NCBI RefSeq assembly: GCF_025665335.1
Contig: NZ_CP106869.1
Location: 894,501 to 958,500, forward strand
DNA from: Xanthomonas sp. AM6
Lineage (GTDB): Bacteria; Pseudomonadota; Gammaproteobacteria; Xanthomonadales; Xanthomonadaceae
Length of the DNA: 64,000 nucleotides
Direction of reading: 5' to 3'
In this document: piece by piece, positions 6,810 through 15,466 of the stretch
Layout: each line of letters begins with the position of its first letter
Position numbering within the stretch: the first letter of the stretch is position 1
Made by a program: the position numbers and the translations under genes
The notes under the pieces: model-generated
Database searches by the model: none
Seen by the model: only the letters and a program-made list of their open reading frames with translations
Told to the model about the DNA's origin: nothing

Positions 6810-9131
6810 CTAGCGCGGCTGCAACGTCAGCCGGTCCAGCACCCACATCGCCGGGCGCGTGTCGCCGGTGAAGTAGACGCACAGGTCGGCGGTGCGCGGT
6901 GCGTCCGTCGGCAAGGGCACGCGCAGGGTCGCGAAGCCGTCCGCGTCCGGCCGTGCGGGCAGCGCGACGTCGGCCAGGATGCGGCCCTCGCAGCCGTCGC
7001 GCACCACCAGTTCGCCGTGCGGCGTGCGCGCGGGACGGAAGCGCCGGTGCGGTTTGTCGTGCGCGAGCTGGAAGTAGTAGGGCACGCGGCCGGCGCGGAC
7101 CTGCAGCGCGCCGACGCCGTCCAGCGCGGCCTGCTTCCAGGTCCAGCACGGGTCGAAGATGTCCACGTCGAAGATCGCGCGCTCGCCCTCGCGCGGACCG
7201 TCGTCCTCCAGCCGCAGGGTCAGCTTGCCGCTGCACATCGCCAGGTCTTCGTCGCGGCGGCTGCGCAGCGAGGCCAGGTCCACGCGGCGGCGCACCGGCT
7301 CGGCGAGCGGCATGCCGTCGGCGAAGGCTTGCGCGGCGAGCGTGGCCGGCAGGGCGACGGTCAGTGGCGCGGTGTAGCGCGGCGAGGCGGCGTTCGGCGC
7401 GCTGCCGTCGGTGGTGTAGCGGATGTCGCGGTAGCCGAGCGGCGTGGCCAGGCCGACCGTGGCCCGCGCCGCGGCGCTGTCGCCGCGCACCTCGAACTGC
7501 GGCTGGAACGGGGTGGCCGCGTAGGCGATGCCGAGCGCGCGGTAGTGCGCCAGCAGGTTCGGCAGGCGCTGCAGGAAGCCGTCGTAGTCCTTGGCTTGCG
7601 CCGGCGTCCAGCCGGTCTCGGCGACGGCGGCGATGCGCGGGAACACCGCGTGCTGCAGCCGCGCCCAGCTGCGCATGTGTTCGGAGAACGCGGTGGCCTG
7701 CAGGCCGAGCACGTGCTTGCGCTGGGCCTGGTCCAGCACCGCCGGCACCGGATCGAACGCATACACCTTGCGCAGTTCGGTCAGCGCCGGGCGGCCCGGC
7801 GGCTCGTCGGGCGAGGCGGTCTGCAGGTAGTCCAGGTACAGGTCGGTGACCGGCGCCATCACCACGTCGTGGCCCTGCCGCGCGGCGGTGATGCCGCCTT
7901 CGATGCCCTGCCACGACATCACCGTGGCGCGCTCGGGCAGGCCGCCGGCGAGGATCTCGTCCCAGCCGATCAGGCGCCGCCCGTGCGCGTGGAGATAGCG
8001 CTCCAGGCGCTTGATGATCCAGCCCTGCAACTGCTCCTCGTTGGCCAGGCCCAGTTGCCTGATCCGCGCCTGCGCCGCCGGCGAGGCCTTCCACTGGTCC
8101 TTGACCGCCTCGTCGCCGCCGACGTGGATGTAGGTGCCGGGGAACAGCGCGATCATCTCGCCGAGCACGTCCTCGAAGAACGCCAGGGTTTCCTCGCTGG
8201 CATTGAACAGGTTGGCGTGCACGCCCCACTCGTTGGAGACCTGCAGCGGCGTGTCGATCGAACCGAACTGCGGATACGCGGCGAGCGCGGCGGTGGCATG
8301 CCCGGGCAGGTCGAATTCCGGCACGATCGTGATGTGGCGCGCGGCGGCGTAGGCCACCAGTTCGCGGATCTGCGCCTGGCGGTAGAAGCCGCAGCTGCGC
8401 AGCGGGCGGCCGTCGGCGCCGATGCCGGCGTCGCCGGAGGCGACCCGGCAGCCGCCGATCTCGGTCAGCTTCGGATACTTCGGGATCTCGATGCGCCAGC
8501 CCTGGTCGTCGGTGAGATGCCAGTGCAGGGTGTTGAGCTTGTGCAGCGCCATCGCGTCGAGCAGCTGCTTGATCTGCTCCACGCTCTGGAACTGCCGCGC
8601 CGAATCCAGCATCAGTCCGCGCCAGCCGAAGCGCGGCGCATCGACGATGTGCGCGCCCGGCAGCACCGCCGGGCGTGGCTGGCCGGCGGCCGGGGCGAGC
8701 TGCCACAGCGTCGCCGCCGCATAGAACAGGCCGCGCGGATCGGCGGCGCGTGCGCGCACGCCGTCGCGGCCGATGTCGAGCACGTAGCCTTCCGGCGATG
8801 CGCTGGCCTTGGGATCGAGCGCGAACACGATGCTGCGCGCGCCGGGACGGCTCGCGGGCGGCGCGAGCTGCAGCTGCAGGCCGCTGCCGCGCGCCAGGCC
8901 GTCGATGAATTGCCGTGCGGTCGCGGCCGCGCGCGGGTCGTCGGCATGCACGCGCACGCTGGCGTCGAGCGCGAACCCGTCGCCTTCGATGCGCGCCTGC
9001 TGTGGCGCGGGAATCAGCGGCAGCGGCGCTGCGGCGGCGCTGGCGGCCGCGGACAAGGCGGCCAGTGCGATCAGCGCGGTGGCGCTGCAGCGCGCCAGCG
9101 AGAAGAAGGTGCTGCGGGTGGAACGGGCCAT
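6810..9131 (-). CDS. Beta-N-acetylhexosaminidase, GH20, exported
   Basis: A 773-residue glycoside hydrolase family 20 enzyme that would release GlcNAc or GalNAc from the non-reducing ends of chito-oligosaccharides or N-glycans. It has a signal peptide (hydrophobic stretch ending SAAASAAAAP), an N-terminal GH20b-like domain, a TIM barrel with the catalytic Asp-Glu pair (YIHVGGDEAV), the substrate-shaping segment LHWHLTDDQGWR, and a C-terminal extension. The ATG at 9131 is preferred over 9137 because GGGAG sits six bases upstream of it. It is third in the minus-strand unit kinase-receptor-hexosaminidase and supplies monosaccharide for the nag pathway. Confidence 0.92.
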   Translation of the reverse strand: MARSTRSTFFSLARCSATALIALAALSAAASAAAAPLPLIPAPQQARIEGDGFALDASVRVHADDPRAAATARQFIDGLARGSGLQLQLAPPASRPGARSIVFALDPKASASPEGYVLDIGRDGVRARAADPRGLFYAAATLWQLAPAAGQPRPAVLPGAHIVDAPRFGWRGLMLDSARQFQSVEQIKQLLDAMALHKLNTLHWHLTDDQGWRIEIPKYPKLTEIGGCRVASGDAGIGADGRPLRSCGFYRQAQIRELVAYAAARHITIVPEFDLPGHATAALAAYPQFGSIDTPLQVSNEWGVHANLFNASEETLAFFEDVLGEMIALFPGTYIHVGGDEAVKDQWKASPAAQARIRQLGLANEEQLQGWIIKRLERYLHAHGRRLIGWDEILAGGLPERATVMSWQGIEGGITAARQGHDVVMAPVTDLYLDYLQTASPDEPPGRPALTELRKVYAFDPVPAVLDQAQRKHVLGLQATAFSEHMRSWARLQHAVFPRIAAVAETGWTPAQAKDYDGFLQRLPNLLAHYRALGIAYAATPFQPQFEVRGDSAAARATVGLATPLGYRDIRYTTDGSAPNAASPRYTAPLTVALPATLAAQAFADGMPLAEPVRRRVDLASLRSRRDEDLAMCSGKLTLRLEDDGPREGERAIFDVDIFDPCWTWKQAALDGVGALQVRAGRVPYYFQLAHDKPHRRFRPARTPHGELVVRDGCEGRILADVALPARPDADGFATLRVPLPTDAPRTADLCVYFTGDTRPAMWVLDRLTLQPR

Positions 9132-9170
9132 CGGCATCTCCCGCCGGGCGGTTGCCCGGCTGCAAGCAAA

Positions 9171-9196
9171 GCGGGCCCGGACGAATCCGGGCCCGC
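9171..9196 (-). terminator. Strong hairpin between receptor and GH20 genes
   Basis: An 11-bp perfect G/C-rich stem with a 4-nt loop (CGAA). On the minus strand it is followed by a short T-rich tail (TTTGCTTG). It lies 35 bp after the receptor stop and 40 bp before the hexosaminidase start. It could be a partial intrinsic terminator or an mRNA-stabilising element that makes the receptor more abundant than the downstream enzyme. Confidence 0.65.
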
Positions 9197-9230
9197 AGTG
9201 GGTCTACAGGTTGCGCATGCGTTGCCGCGA

Positions 9231-11861
9231 TCAGAACTTGAAATGCACGGTGGCCATGTAGCGGCGCCCGTTCTTGTAGCGGCCGGCGGGATGGTCGGTG
9301 TCGCCCAGGTACTGGAAGTAGTCCTCGTCCAGCAGGTTCTGCGCGTCCACCTGTACAGACCACTGTTCGTTGATCGCATAGCCGATGCTCGCACCCAGGT
9401 CGGCGTAGTCGTCGACGCTGGCCGGGGCCGCGCCGGCCACGTAGCCGCCGGCGAGATAGCTGTCGCGCCAGTTGTAGGTGATGCGCGCGTTCAGCGGGCC
9501 CTTCTCGTAGTACGGGCTGAAGGCGATGGCGTTGCGCGACTGGTAGGGCAGGGCGTCGCCGGTGTTGTTTTCGCCGTTGGCGTAGGTGTAGTTGGCGGTG
9601 AGGCCGAAGCCGCTGTCGCCGAACGGCTGCTGGTAGGCGATGGTGAAGCCCTTGACCTTGCCGTCGCCGGCGTTGCGCGGGCGCTGGATGCTGTAGTCGC
9701 AGTAGCCGTCTGCGGTACAGCCGTTGCTGCCGAGCATCTGCGCCCAGGTCTGCGGCGAGGTGTCGCGGATCGAGTTGTACTGGCGCTCGATCGTGGCCGA
9801 GGTGTCGATGTAGTTGTCGATCTTCTTGTAGAAGATGGACCAGGCCACCATCGACTGCTCGGCGAAGTAGTACTCGGCCGACAGGTTGAAGTTCCACGAC
9901 TCGTACGGCGACAGCTCGGCGTTGCCGCCGCTGCCGGTGAGCGTGGTGTCGTTGAGGAAGGTGTTGTTGACCATCTGGTTGTACGGCGCCCACGCGATGA
10001 CCTTGGCCGCGGCGAAGCGGAATACCCAGTCGCTGCTGGTGTCGTAGACCAGGTTCAACGACGGCAGCACGAAGTTCTCCTTCTTGGTGCGCGTCTGCCA
10101 CTTGCTGTCCAGGTCGTCCAGCGTCGGCGTGCCGCTGTAGACGAAGCCGCTGCCCTCGGTCTTGGAATCCACGTAGCGCACGCCGAGGTTGCCGCGCAGG
10201 CCGCCCTGGGAGAAGTTCAACTGCGCATAGGCGGCGTTGTTGGTCTGCTCCAGCGCCCAGCTGTTGTTGAGGAAGCTGGCCGGGTCGGGATTGCCGTAGT
10301 CCACCGGGCTGTTGCGGATCCAGTCCATCACGTTGCCGCGCCCGGCCTGCACGTGCCGGCCCTGGTCGGGATAGAAGCCCTGGATGTCGGTCAGGCCGAG
10401 GGTGCCGACGTCGGCGAGCGTGCCGGGGGTGACGCCGCCGTACACGTTGAGCTCGAAGTTCTCCTTGTGCTTGCCCTGGCGCAGGCCGAACAGCAGCTGG
10501 TTGAATACGCTGTCGAAGCGCACGTTGAAGTCGAGCTGGCCGTAGGTGTCCTTGCTCTCGGTGGAGAAGATGCCGTTGTTGCCGAACCAGCCGCCGGCCG
10601 AGCCCCAGTTGGCCGGATCGCGCGCGCCGGCCGGATCGTCGAAGCGGATGCCGCGGTCCAGGTCCCAGCTGAAGCCGCCGTTGTAGAACGGCTCGATGAA
10701 GTACTGCGCCAGGTGCTTGTTCTCCGACTTGCTCTGGCCGACCTGGCCGCCCACGCCCCAGTTCTCGCCGCGGAAGGCGCCGCGCAGGTCCACGCCCTTG
10801 GTGGTGACCTCGGACTGGCGCACGTTGTTGTCGTAGATCACGGTGCCGCCGTCGGGGTTGGCGTTGGCGCTGGAATGGCCGCTGCGGACCACGCCGTTGC
10901 GCACGCCGCCCAGCGCGTCCACCGCGTCGATGGTGCCCTGGTTCCAGGTCAGGAAGCTGTACATCGACTGGTTGTAGTTGTCGAAGTTTTCCTTGATGTA
11001 CAGGCCGCTGAGGTTGAACTCCAGCGCATCGCTGGGCTTGAGCTGCAGGTTGACCACCGCGCTGTCGCGCTTGCGGTCCTGCTGGAACCACGCCGCATTG
11101 ACCGAGTTTGGCACGTCGGCATCGGCCGGCACGCCGGTGGCGTTGGTGAAGGTGGAGGCCTTGGCGTAGCCGAACACCTCCATGCCCTGGCGGTCGACGC
11201 GTTCTTCGTAGTGCTGCGCGGACACCGCGATGCCGAAGGTTTCCTCCGGGTTCTTCCAGCTGTACAGCAGCGAGGCGTTCGGCTTGCCCTCGCTGGCCTG
11301 CTGGCTGTAGCTGTAGCCCACCGAGGCGGCGAGCTCGTTGGCCTTCATGTCCAGCGGCTGGCGGGTGTGCATCAGCACGGTGCCGCCGAGGCTGCCTTCG
11401 GTCAGGCGCGCCTCGGACGCCTTGATGATCTCGGCGCGGCCCAGGATCTGCGGCGACAGCAGGGTGTAGTCGAAGCCGCGGTTGGGCTGCTCGCCGTACA
11501 GCCAGATCGCCTGCGCCACCGGATGCCCGTCGAGGAACGACAGGTTCAGGCTGGGATCGGTGCCGTCGATGCTGACCCGCTCGCCCTGGCCGAAGCGGCG
11601 GTCCAGGGTGACGCCGGGAATCTGCGAGAACGCCTCGGCCACGTTGGTGCTCGGGAACTTGCCGATGTCCTCGGCGGTGATCGCCTCGGAAACGGTGACG
11701 TTGTTGCGCTTGGTGTCCAGCGACTTCTCCAGGCTGGCGCGGATGCCGACCACCTGGACGGTGTCCAGCTCGGTGGCGCCGGTGCTGGCCTGCTGCGCCT
11801 GGGCGCCGAAGACCAGGCTGCTGGCGATGGCGGCGGTCAGTACGGACTTGCGGTATTTCAT
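9231..11861 (-). CDS. TonB-dependent receptor of the GlcNAc locus
   Basis: An 876-residue outer-membrane receptor of the Xanthomonas/Caulobacter-type TonB-dependent subfamily. It has a signal peptide (ending FGAQA), a TonB-box-like segment (LDTVQVVGIR), a plug domain with RVSIDGTDPSLN, and a C-terminal beta-barrel ending in aromatic KF (ATVHFKF). The start at 11861 has AGGAGAG spaced four bases upstream; an upstream in-frame ATG would place that site inside the gene. Its position between the GlcNAc kinase and GH20 genes suggests uptake of GlcNAc oligomers or glycans. In X. campestris, receptors in the NagR regulon exist but their true substrate was questioned. Confidence 0.9.
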   Translation of the reverse strand: MKYRKSVLTAAIASSLVFGAQAQQASTGATELDTVQVVGIRASLEKSLDTKRNNVTVSEAITAEDIGKFPSTNVAEAFSQIPGVTLDRRFGQGERVSIDGTDPSLNLSFLDGHPVAQAIWLYGEQPNRGFDYTLLSPQILGRAEIIKASEARLTEGSLGGTVLMHTRQPLDMKANELAASVGYSYSQQASEGKPNASLLYSWKNPEETFGIAVSAQHYEERVDRQGMEVFGYAKASTFTNATGVPADADVPNSVNAAWFQQDRKRDSAVVNLQLKPSDALEFNLSGLYIKENFDNYNQSMYSFLTWNQGTIDAVDALGGVRNGVVRSGHSSANANPDGGTVIYDNNVRQSEVTTKGVDLRGAFRGENWGVGGQVGQSKSENKHLAQYFIEPFYNGGFSWDLDRGIRFDDPAGARDPANWGSAGGWFGNNGIFSTESKDTYGQLDFNVRFDSVFNQLLFGLRQGKHKENFELNVYGGVTPGTLADVGTLGLTDIQGFYPDQGRHVQAGRGNVMDWIRNSPVDYGNPDPASFLNNSWALEQTNNAAYAQLNFSQGGLRGNLGVRYVDSKTEGSGFVYSGTPTLDDLDSKWQTRTKKENFVLPSLNLVYDTSSDWVFRFAAAKVIAWAPYNQMVNNTFLNDTTLTGSGGNAELSPYESWNFNLSAEYYFAEQSMVAWSIFYKKIDNYIDTSATIERQYNSIRDTSPQTWAQMLGSNGCTADGYCDYSIQRPRNAGDGKVKGFTIAYQQPFGDSGFGLTANYTYANGENNTGDALPYQSRNAIAFSPYYEKGPLNARITYNWRDSYLAGGYVAGAAPASVDDYADLGASIGYAINEQWSVQVDAQNLLDEDYFQYLGDTDHPAGRYKNGRRYMATVHFKF

Positions 11862-11933
11862 GATGTCTCTCCTCATCGATGAACGGATCGACCGCGCGCC
11901 TGCGACCCCCTGCAGCGCGCGCGGCCTCGGTGC

Positions 11934-12965
11934 CTACTGCGGTGTTGCGTGACGCTGGCGCGTGCTCTGGCCCAGGTACCAGCTGGCGGCGCCGACGACG
12001 CCCAACTGCCCGTGCTCGACCAGCTTCACGGGAATGCGCTGCAGCGCCTCGCGCATCGGCCCCTTGTCGAGGAAGCGCTGCACGAAGCTGCTGCGGATCA
12101 GGAATGGATGGATCTTCGGCAGGATGCCGCCGGCCAGGTAGATGCCGCCTTGCGCGCCGTAGGTCAGCGCCAGGTCGCCGACCACGCTGCCGAGCAGGCC
12201 GCAGAACACCTCCAGGCTGTCCACCGCCAGCGCGTCGCTGCCGTCGAGCGCGCCGGCGGTGATCGCATCCGGCGAGGCATGCACGACGGGCGCGCCGCGC
12301 ACCGCGCACAGGGCGGTGTACAGATTGAGCAGGCCAGGTCCCGACAGCGCCTGTTCCACCGACACATGGCTGCGCCCGCCCAGCATGTGCCGCAGCAACT
12401 GCATCTCCAGTTCGGTGTTGGTCGCCAGCGCGGCCTGTCCGGCCTCGGTCGCCAGTACCACCGGGCGCTCGCCGGTGGGGATCCACACGGCTGCGCCCAG
12501 CCCGGTGCCGGGACCCAGCACCAGCACCGGCGCGCGCGGCGCCTGCGCCGGCCCGGCCAACTGCACGACCTGGCTGGCATCGACGTAGGCGGCCGCGTGC
12601 GCCACCGCCTCGAAGTCGTTGACCAGGTGCACCGCATCGAAGCCGAGTTCCCCGCGGATGGCGCGCGGCGACAGCGGCCACGGCAGGTTCACGGTGATCA
12701 CGGTGCCGTCGGCGAGCGGGAACCCGGCGCTGGCGATCACGCAGTCCTTCAGCGCCGGCCCGCCGCGCAGGAACTCGGCCAGGATCGCGCTCAGGCTCGG
12801 ATAGTCGGCGCAGCGGTAGGTCCGATAGTCGAGCACGGCGACGGGCTGCGCGGCGTCGCTGCCGGCGCGGACGCGGCCGACGCGGACGTGCGTGCCGCCG
12901 ACGTCGGCGGCCAGAAACGCGTCCGGCGTGCCGGGCACGGCGTGCCTTTCGATGGACTGGACCAT
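11934..12965 (-). CDS. nagK-II: Glucokinase-family N-acetylglucosamine kinase (NagK-II type)
   Basis: A 343-residue kinase of the bacterial glucokinase family. It has the ATP-binding DVGGTHVRVG near the N-terminus, the catalytic Asp in HLVNDFEAVAHA, and a second phosphate motif LGPGTGLGAAV. In X. campestris two glucokinase-like proteins (NagK-IIA and -IIB) phosphorylate GlcNAc in place of NagE or ROK kinases; position in the nag locus supports the same role here. Which of the two it matches cannot be told, and glucose kinase activity is not excluded. The start at 12965 has GGGAG seven bases upstream. It is first in its operon, directly downstream of the nag operator region. Confidence 0.82.
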   Translation of the reverse strand: MVQSIERHAVPGTPDAFLAADVGGTHVRVGRVRAGSDAAQPVAVLDYRTYRCADYPSLSAILAEFLRGGPALKDCVIASAGFPLADGTVITVNLPWPLSPRAIRGELGFDAVHLVNDFEAVAHAAAYVDASQVVQLAGPAQAPRAPVLVLGPGTGLGAAVWIPTGERPVVLATEAGQAALATNTELEMQLLRHMLGGRSHVSVEQALSGPGLLNLYTALCAVRGAPVVHASPDAITAGALDGSDALAVDSLEVFCGLLGSVVGDLALTYGAQGGIYLAGGILPKIHPFLIRSSFVQRFLDKGPMREALQRIPVKLVEHGQLGVVGAASWYLGQSTRQRHATPQ

Positions 12966-13048
12966 TGCGACTCCCTGCCTCCCCATGTCCTGCGCTCTCC
13001 GCGTTTGTGCGGAATTCGACCCCGTTCGTGCGGATTCTTACGACGTGG

Positions 13049-13062
13049 TGACAACGATGTCA
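13049..13062. promoter_or_regulatory. LacI-type palindromic operator candidate (NagR)
   Basis: TGACAACGATGTCA is a CG-centred inverted repeat matching its complement at 12 of 14 positions, the form typical of LacI-family operators. It lies 84 bp upstream of the kinase start in the divergent nag intergenic region. NagR, encoded in this locus, is the obvious candidate ligand; binding is inferred. Confidence 0.7.
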
Positions 13063-13172
13063 ACGGGAATTGCGGCGAGTTGTCTGGTTATGATTTCTGT
13101 GGTCTCCAGTCCGAATCCGGGAGACGAGTTCAGGAAAACGATTTCAGGGCGCCTTTGTGATCAAACACTTGC

Positions 13173-13180
13173 GGTATACC
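13173..13180. promoter_or_regulatory. GGTATACC palindrome (NagQ-like half sites)
   Basis: A perfect 8-bp palindrome in an A/T-richer stretch of the nag intergenic region. HutC-subfamily GntR regulators of amino-sugar genes bind GGT...ACC inverted sites, so this may be a compact NagQ site. Eight bases alone are weak evidence. Confidence 0.4.
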
Positions 13181-13242
13181 TAAGCAAATCAAGCGGATCC
13201 GGCATGGGCGCTGCCGCGGCGCGGGGACATGGTGCACCGCGG

Positions 13243-13271
13243 AAATTGGTCTTATCCGCGGTAGACAATTT
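13243..13271. promoter_or_regulatory. Inverted repeat with GGTCT / AGAC arms (NagQ candidate)
   Basis: The arms AAATTGGTCT and TAGACAATTT form an inverted repeat with one bulged base around a 9-nt spacer. They contain the GGTCT/AGAC halves seen in operators of GntR-family amino-sugar regulators. It lies 182 bp upstream of nagX. Confidence 0.45.
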
Positions 13272-13283
13272 CGGCACTGGAGG

Positions 13284-13297
13284 TGACAACGATGCTG
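13284..13297. promoter_or_regulatory. Second partial NagR-type site
   Basis: TGACAACGATGCTG repeats the first 11 bases of the palindrome at 13049 exactly, but its right half-site is degraded. Two similarly oriented copies 235 bp apart could allow cooperative binding across the divergent promoters, or this may be a weak auxiliary site. Confidence 0.45.
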
Positions 13298-13452
13298 TTT
13301 TGCGGCACTGCAACCAGACTTTTTGTCCGCTGCTGCGCATCGGTTGGCCTGTGCCCGACCGCGGGCGCGCCGCTGCCGTTGCCGCGGCTCGGTGCGGGGC
13401 GCCGATCCTGTGCAGCGGCCGTTGCAACCTTCCCGGTCCGGCAGTGCCGGCC

Positions 13453-14598
13453 ATGAGCGCGCCGCCCCCGATGCCGGTGGCCGGCCGCGAGCGCTTCCTG
13501 TCGCTGGACGTGTTCCGCGGCCTGACCATCGCACTGATGATCCTGGTCAACACCCCCGGGCCAGGCGCGGCGCCGTATGCGCAGCTGGAGCATGCGGCGT
13601 GGTTCGGGTTCACCCTGGCGGACCTGGTGTTCCCGTCGTTCCTGTTCGCGGTCGGCAGCGCGATGAGCTTCGCGCTGGCCGGCGATCTTCCGCTCGGCGC
13701 GTTCTGGCGCCGCGTCGGCAAGCGCGCCGCGCTGATCTTCCTGTGCGGCTTCCTGCTGTACTGGTACCCGTTCTTGCATGTGCAGGACGACGGACGCCTG
13801 GCGCTCAACGCGCTGGGCGAGACCCGCATCATGGGCGTGCTGCAGCGGATCGCGCTGTGCTACCTGCTGGCGGCGCTGCTGGTGCGCCACGCGCCGCCGC
13901 GCGCAGTGCCGTGGATCGCGGCAGCGCTGTTGTTCGGCTACTGGGCGCTGCTGTACGCGTTCGGCACGCCCGGCGCGGAACTGGACAAGCTCGGCAATGC
14001 CGGCACCCGGCTGGACCTGTGGCTGTTCGGCCGCAACCATCTGTACCGGCACGACGGCGGCTTCGATCCGGAAGGCCTGCTCGGTACGTTGCCGGCCACG
14101 GTCAACGTGCTGGGCGGTTATCTTGCCGGGCGCTTCCTGCAGCGCCGCAGCAAGACCGCGGCGGCCACGGCCCTGCTGCTCGGCATGGGCGTGGCGCTGG
14201 TCGCGCTGGCGCTGCTGTGGAACCCGTGGTGGCCGATCTCCAAGAAGCTGTGGAGCGGCGCCTTCGTCGCCTGCACGCTGGGCCTGGACCTGGTGCTGCT
14301 GGCGGCGCTGGTGTACGCGATCGAGTTGCGCGGCTGGGTGCGCGGCACGGCGGCGTTCACCGTGCTGGGGCGCAATCCGCTGGCGATCTACCTGTTCGCC
14401 GAACTGTGCATGGTGACGCTGCGGCTGCTCCCGGCCGGCGACAGCGGCCACGACCTGTACGCGTGGGCGGGCATCGAGGTGTTCCAGCGCCTGCTGCCGG
14501 GACCCGGCGGCAGCCTGCTGTGCGCTGCGGCCTACACCGGGCTGTGCTGGCTGGTGGGCTGGTGGCTGGACCGCCGCCGCCTGTACCTGCGGCTGTGA
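13453..14598 (+). CDS. nagX: NagX-like membrane protein (DUF5009/acyltransferase-like)
   Basis: A 381-residue integral membrane protein with about ten hydrophobic segments. Near the start it has the family signature SLDVFRGLTIALMILVN, and it ends with a basic tail. Homologues resemble heparan-alpha-glucosaminide N-acetyltransferase (HGSNAT) and are called NagX in Shewanella and xanthomonad GlcNAc clusters; the biochemical role is unproven. The ATG at 13453 was chosen because the hydrophobic core begins shortly after it; an open frame continues upstream through the operator region without homology. It is first on the plus side of the divergent nag promoter region. Confidence 0.82.
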   Translation: MSAPPPMPVAGRERFLSLDVFRGLTIALMILVNTPGPGAAPYAQLEHAAWFGFTLADLVFPSFLFAVGSAMSFALAGDLPLGAFWRRVGKRAALIFLCGFLLYWYPFLHVQDDGRLALNALGETRIMGVLQRIALCYLLAALLVRHAPPRAVPWIAAALLFGYWALLYAFGTPGAELDKLGNAGTRLDLWLFGRNHLYRHDGGFDPEGLLGTLPATVNVLGGYLAGRFLQRRSKTAAATALLLGMGVALVALALLWNPWWPISKKLWSGAFVACTLGLDLVLLAALVYAIELRGWVRGTAAFTVLGRNPLAIYLFAELCMVTLRLLPAGDSGHDLYAWAGIEVFQRLLPGPGGSLLCAAAYTGLCWLVGWWLDRRRLYLRL

Positions 14599-14620
14599 CC
14601 CCGGCGTGCACAGGCCACGG

Positions 14621-14642
14621 ATTGGTACTATATTGGACCTAA
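14621..14642. promoter_or_regulatory. NagQ operator candidate upstream of nagQ
   Basis: An imperfect inverted repeat with GGTAC and GGACC arms around an A/T-rich core that includes TATATT, a plausible -10. It lies 29 bp before the nagQ start, between nagX and nagQ, and suggests a separate autoregulated promoter. The GGT...ACC architecture matches HutC-type GntR sites. Confidence 0.55.
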
Positions 14643-14670
14643 CGAATTCCTGCGGTCCGGAGCGAGCACG

Positions 14671-15426
14671 ATGACCAAGCCCAAGCCGGTGCCCGATCCC
14701 AGATTGGCGGGCTTGGCCGTGGACCCGGGCGCGCCGACCCCGCTGTACCTGCAACTGGCGAGCAAGCTGGTGGCGGCGATCAAGGACGGGCAGTGGAAGC
14801 CGGGCGAGGCCTTGCCGGCCGAGCGCCAGCTGTGCGAGCAGCTGCAGGTGTCGCGGGTGACCCTGCGCCAGGCGGTGGATGCGCTGGTCGAGCAGGGCCT
14901 GGTCTCGCGCCGGCAGGGCGCCGGCACTTTCATCACCTCGCATATCCAGCACCAGCTCAGTGGCCTGGCCAGCTTCAGCGAAACCCTGCGCATGAAGGGC
15001 CTGGAACCGGGCACGCGCTGGCTGGAGCGGCGCATCCGCCCGGCCCACGGCGAGGAGATCCTGCGCCTGGGCCTGTCGCCGGACACGGTAGTGGCATCGC
15101 TGACCCGCCTGCGCAGCGCCGACGGCCGGGTCATGGCCTACGAGAAGGCGGTGCTGCCGCAGCACGTCGTGCCCGATCCGCTGGCGATCGGCGATTCGCT
15201 GTACGCCCACCTGGACGAACACGGCCACCCCGTGGTGCGCGCGCTGCAGTACTTCCGCGCGCTCAACCTGCCGGCGCGGCTGGCCGGACACCTGGGCATG
15301 AAGGAGGGCGAGGCGATCCTGCACGTGGTGCGGGTCGGCTACACCCGCGACGGCAGCGCGATCGAACTGACCGACACCTATTGCCACAACGACTACTACG
15401 ACTTCGTCGCCGAACTGCGACGTTGA
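14671..15426 (+). CDS. nagQ: GntR/HutC-family repressor NagQ
   Basis: A 251-residue regulator with an N-terminal winged helix (about 30-95: PLYLQLASKLVAAI, LPAERQLCEQLQVSRVTLRQAVDAL) and a C-terminal UTRA effector domain. That domain ends in the typical IELTDTYCHNDYYDF segment. In X. campestris NagQ and NagR control GlcNAc genes, probably sensing GlcNAc or its phosphate. A palindrome just upstream of its start suggests autoregulation. It is followed by nagP after 40 bp. Assignment as NagQ rests on family plus locus. Confidence 0.88.
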   Translation: MTKPKPVPDPRLAGLAVDPGAPTPLYLQLASKLVAAIKDGQWKPGEALPAERQLCEQLQVSRVTLRQAVDALVEQGLVSRRQGAGTFITSHIQHQLSGLASFSETLRMKGLEPGTRWLERRIRPAHGEEILRLGLSPDTVVASLTRLRSADGRVMAYEKAVLPQHVVPDPLAIGDSLYAHLDEHGHPVVRALQYFRALNLPARLAGHLGMKEGEAILHVVRVGYTRDGSAIELTDTYCHNDYYDFVAELRR

Positions 15427-15466
15427 GCCGTCCGCACCCACGCGCCCTCCCGGAGCCCGCCCGCCC

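Noticed and set aside
7017-11882. A 1621-codon plus-strand open frame
   Set aside because: Antisense to the receptor and hexosaminidase; Val/Leu/Ala/Arg repeats without any recognisable domain.
6130-12681. A continuous 2183-codon minus-strand open frame
   Set aside because: It runs through the GH20, receptor and kinase genes in the wrong frame, and is Arg/Ala/Pro-rich without domains. High G+C removes stop codons.
13021-13300. CRISPR-like repeated TGACAACGATG units
   Set aside because: Only two copies 235 bp apart, not regularly spaced; palindromic form fits a repressor operator.
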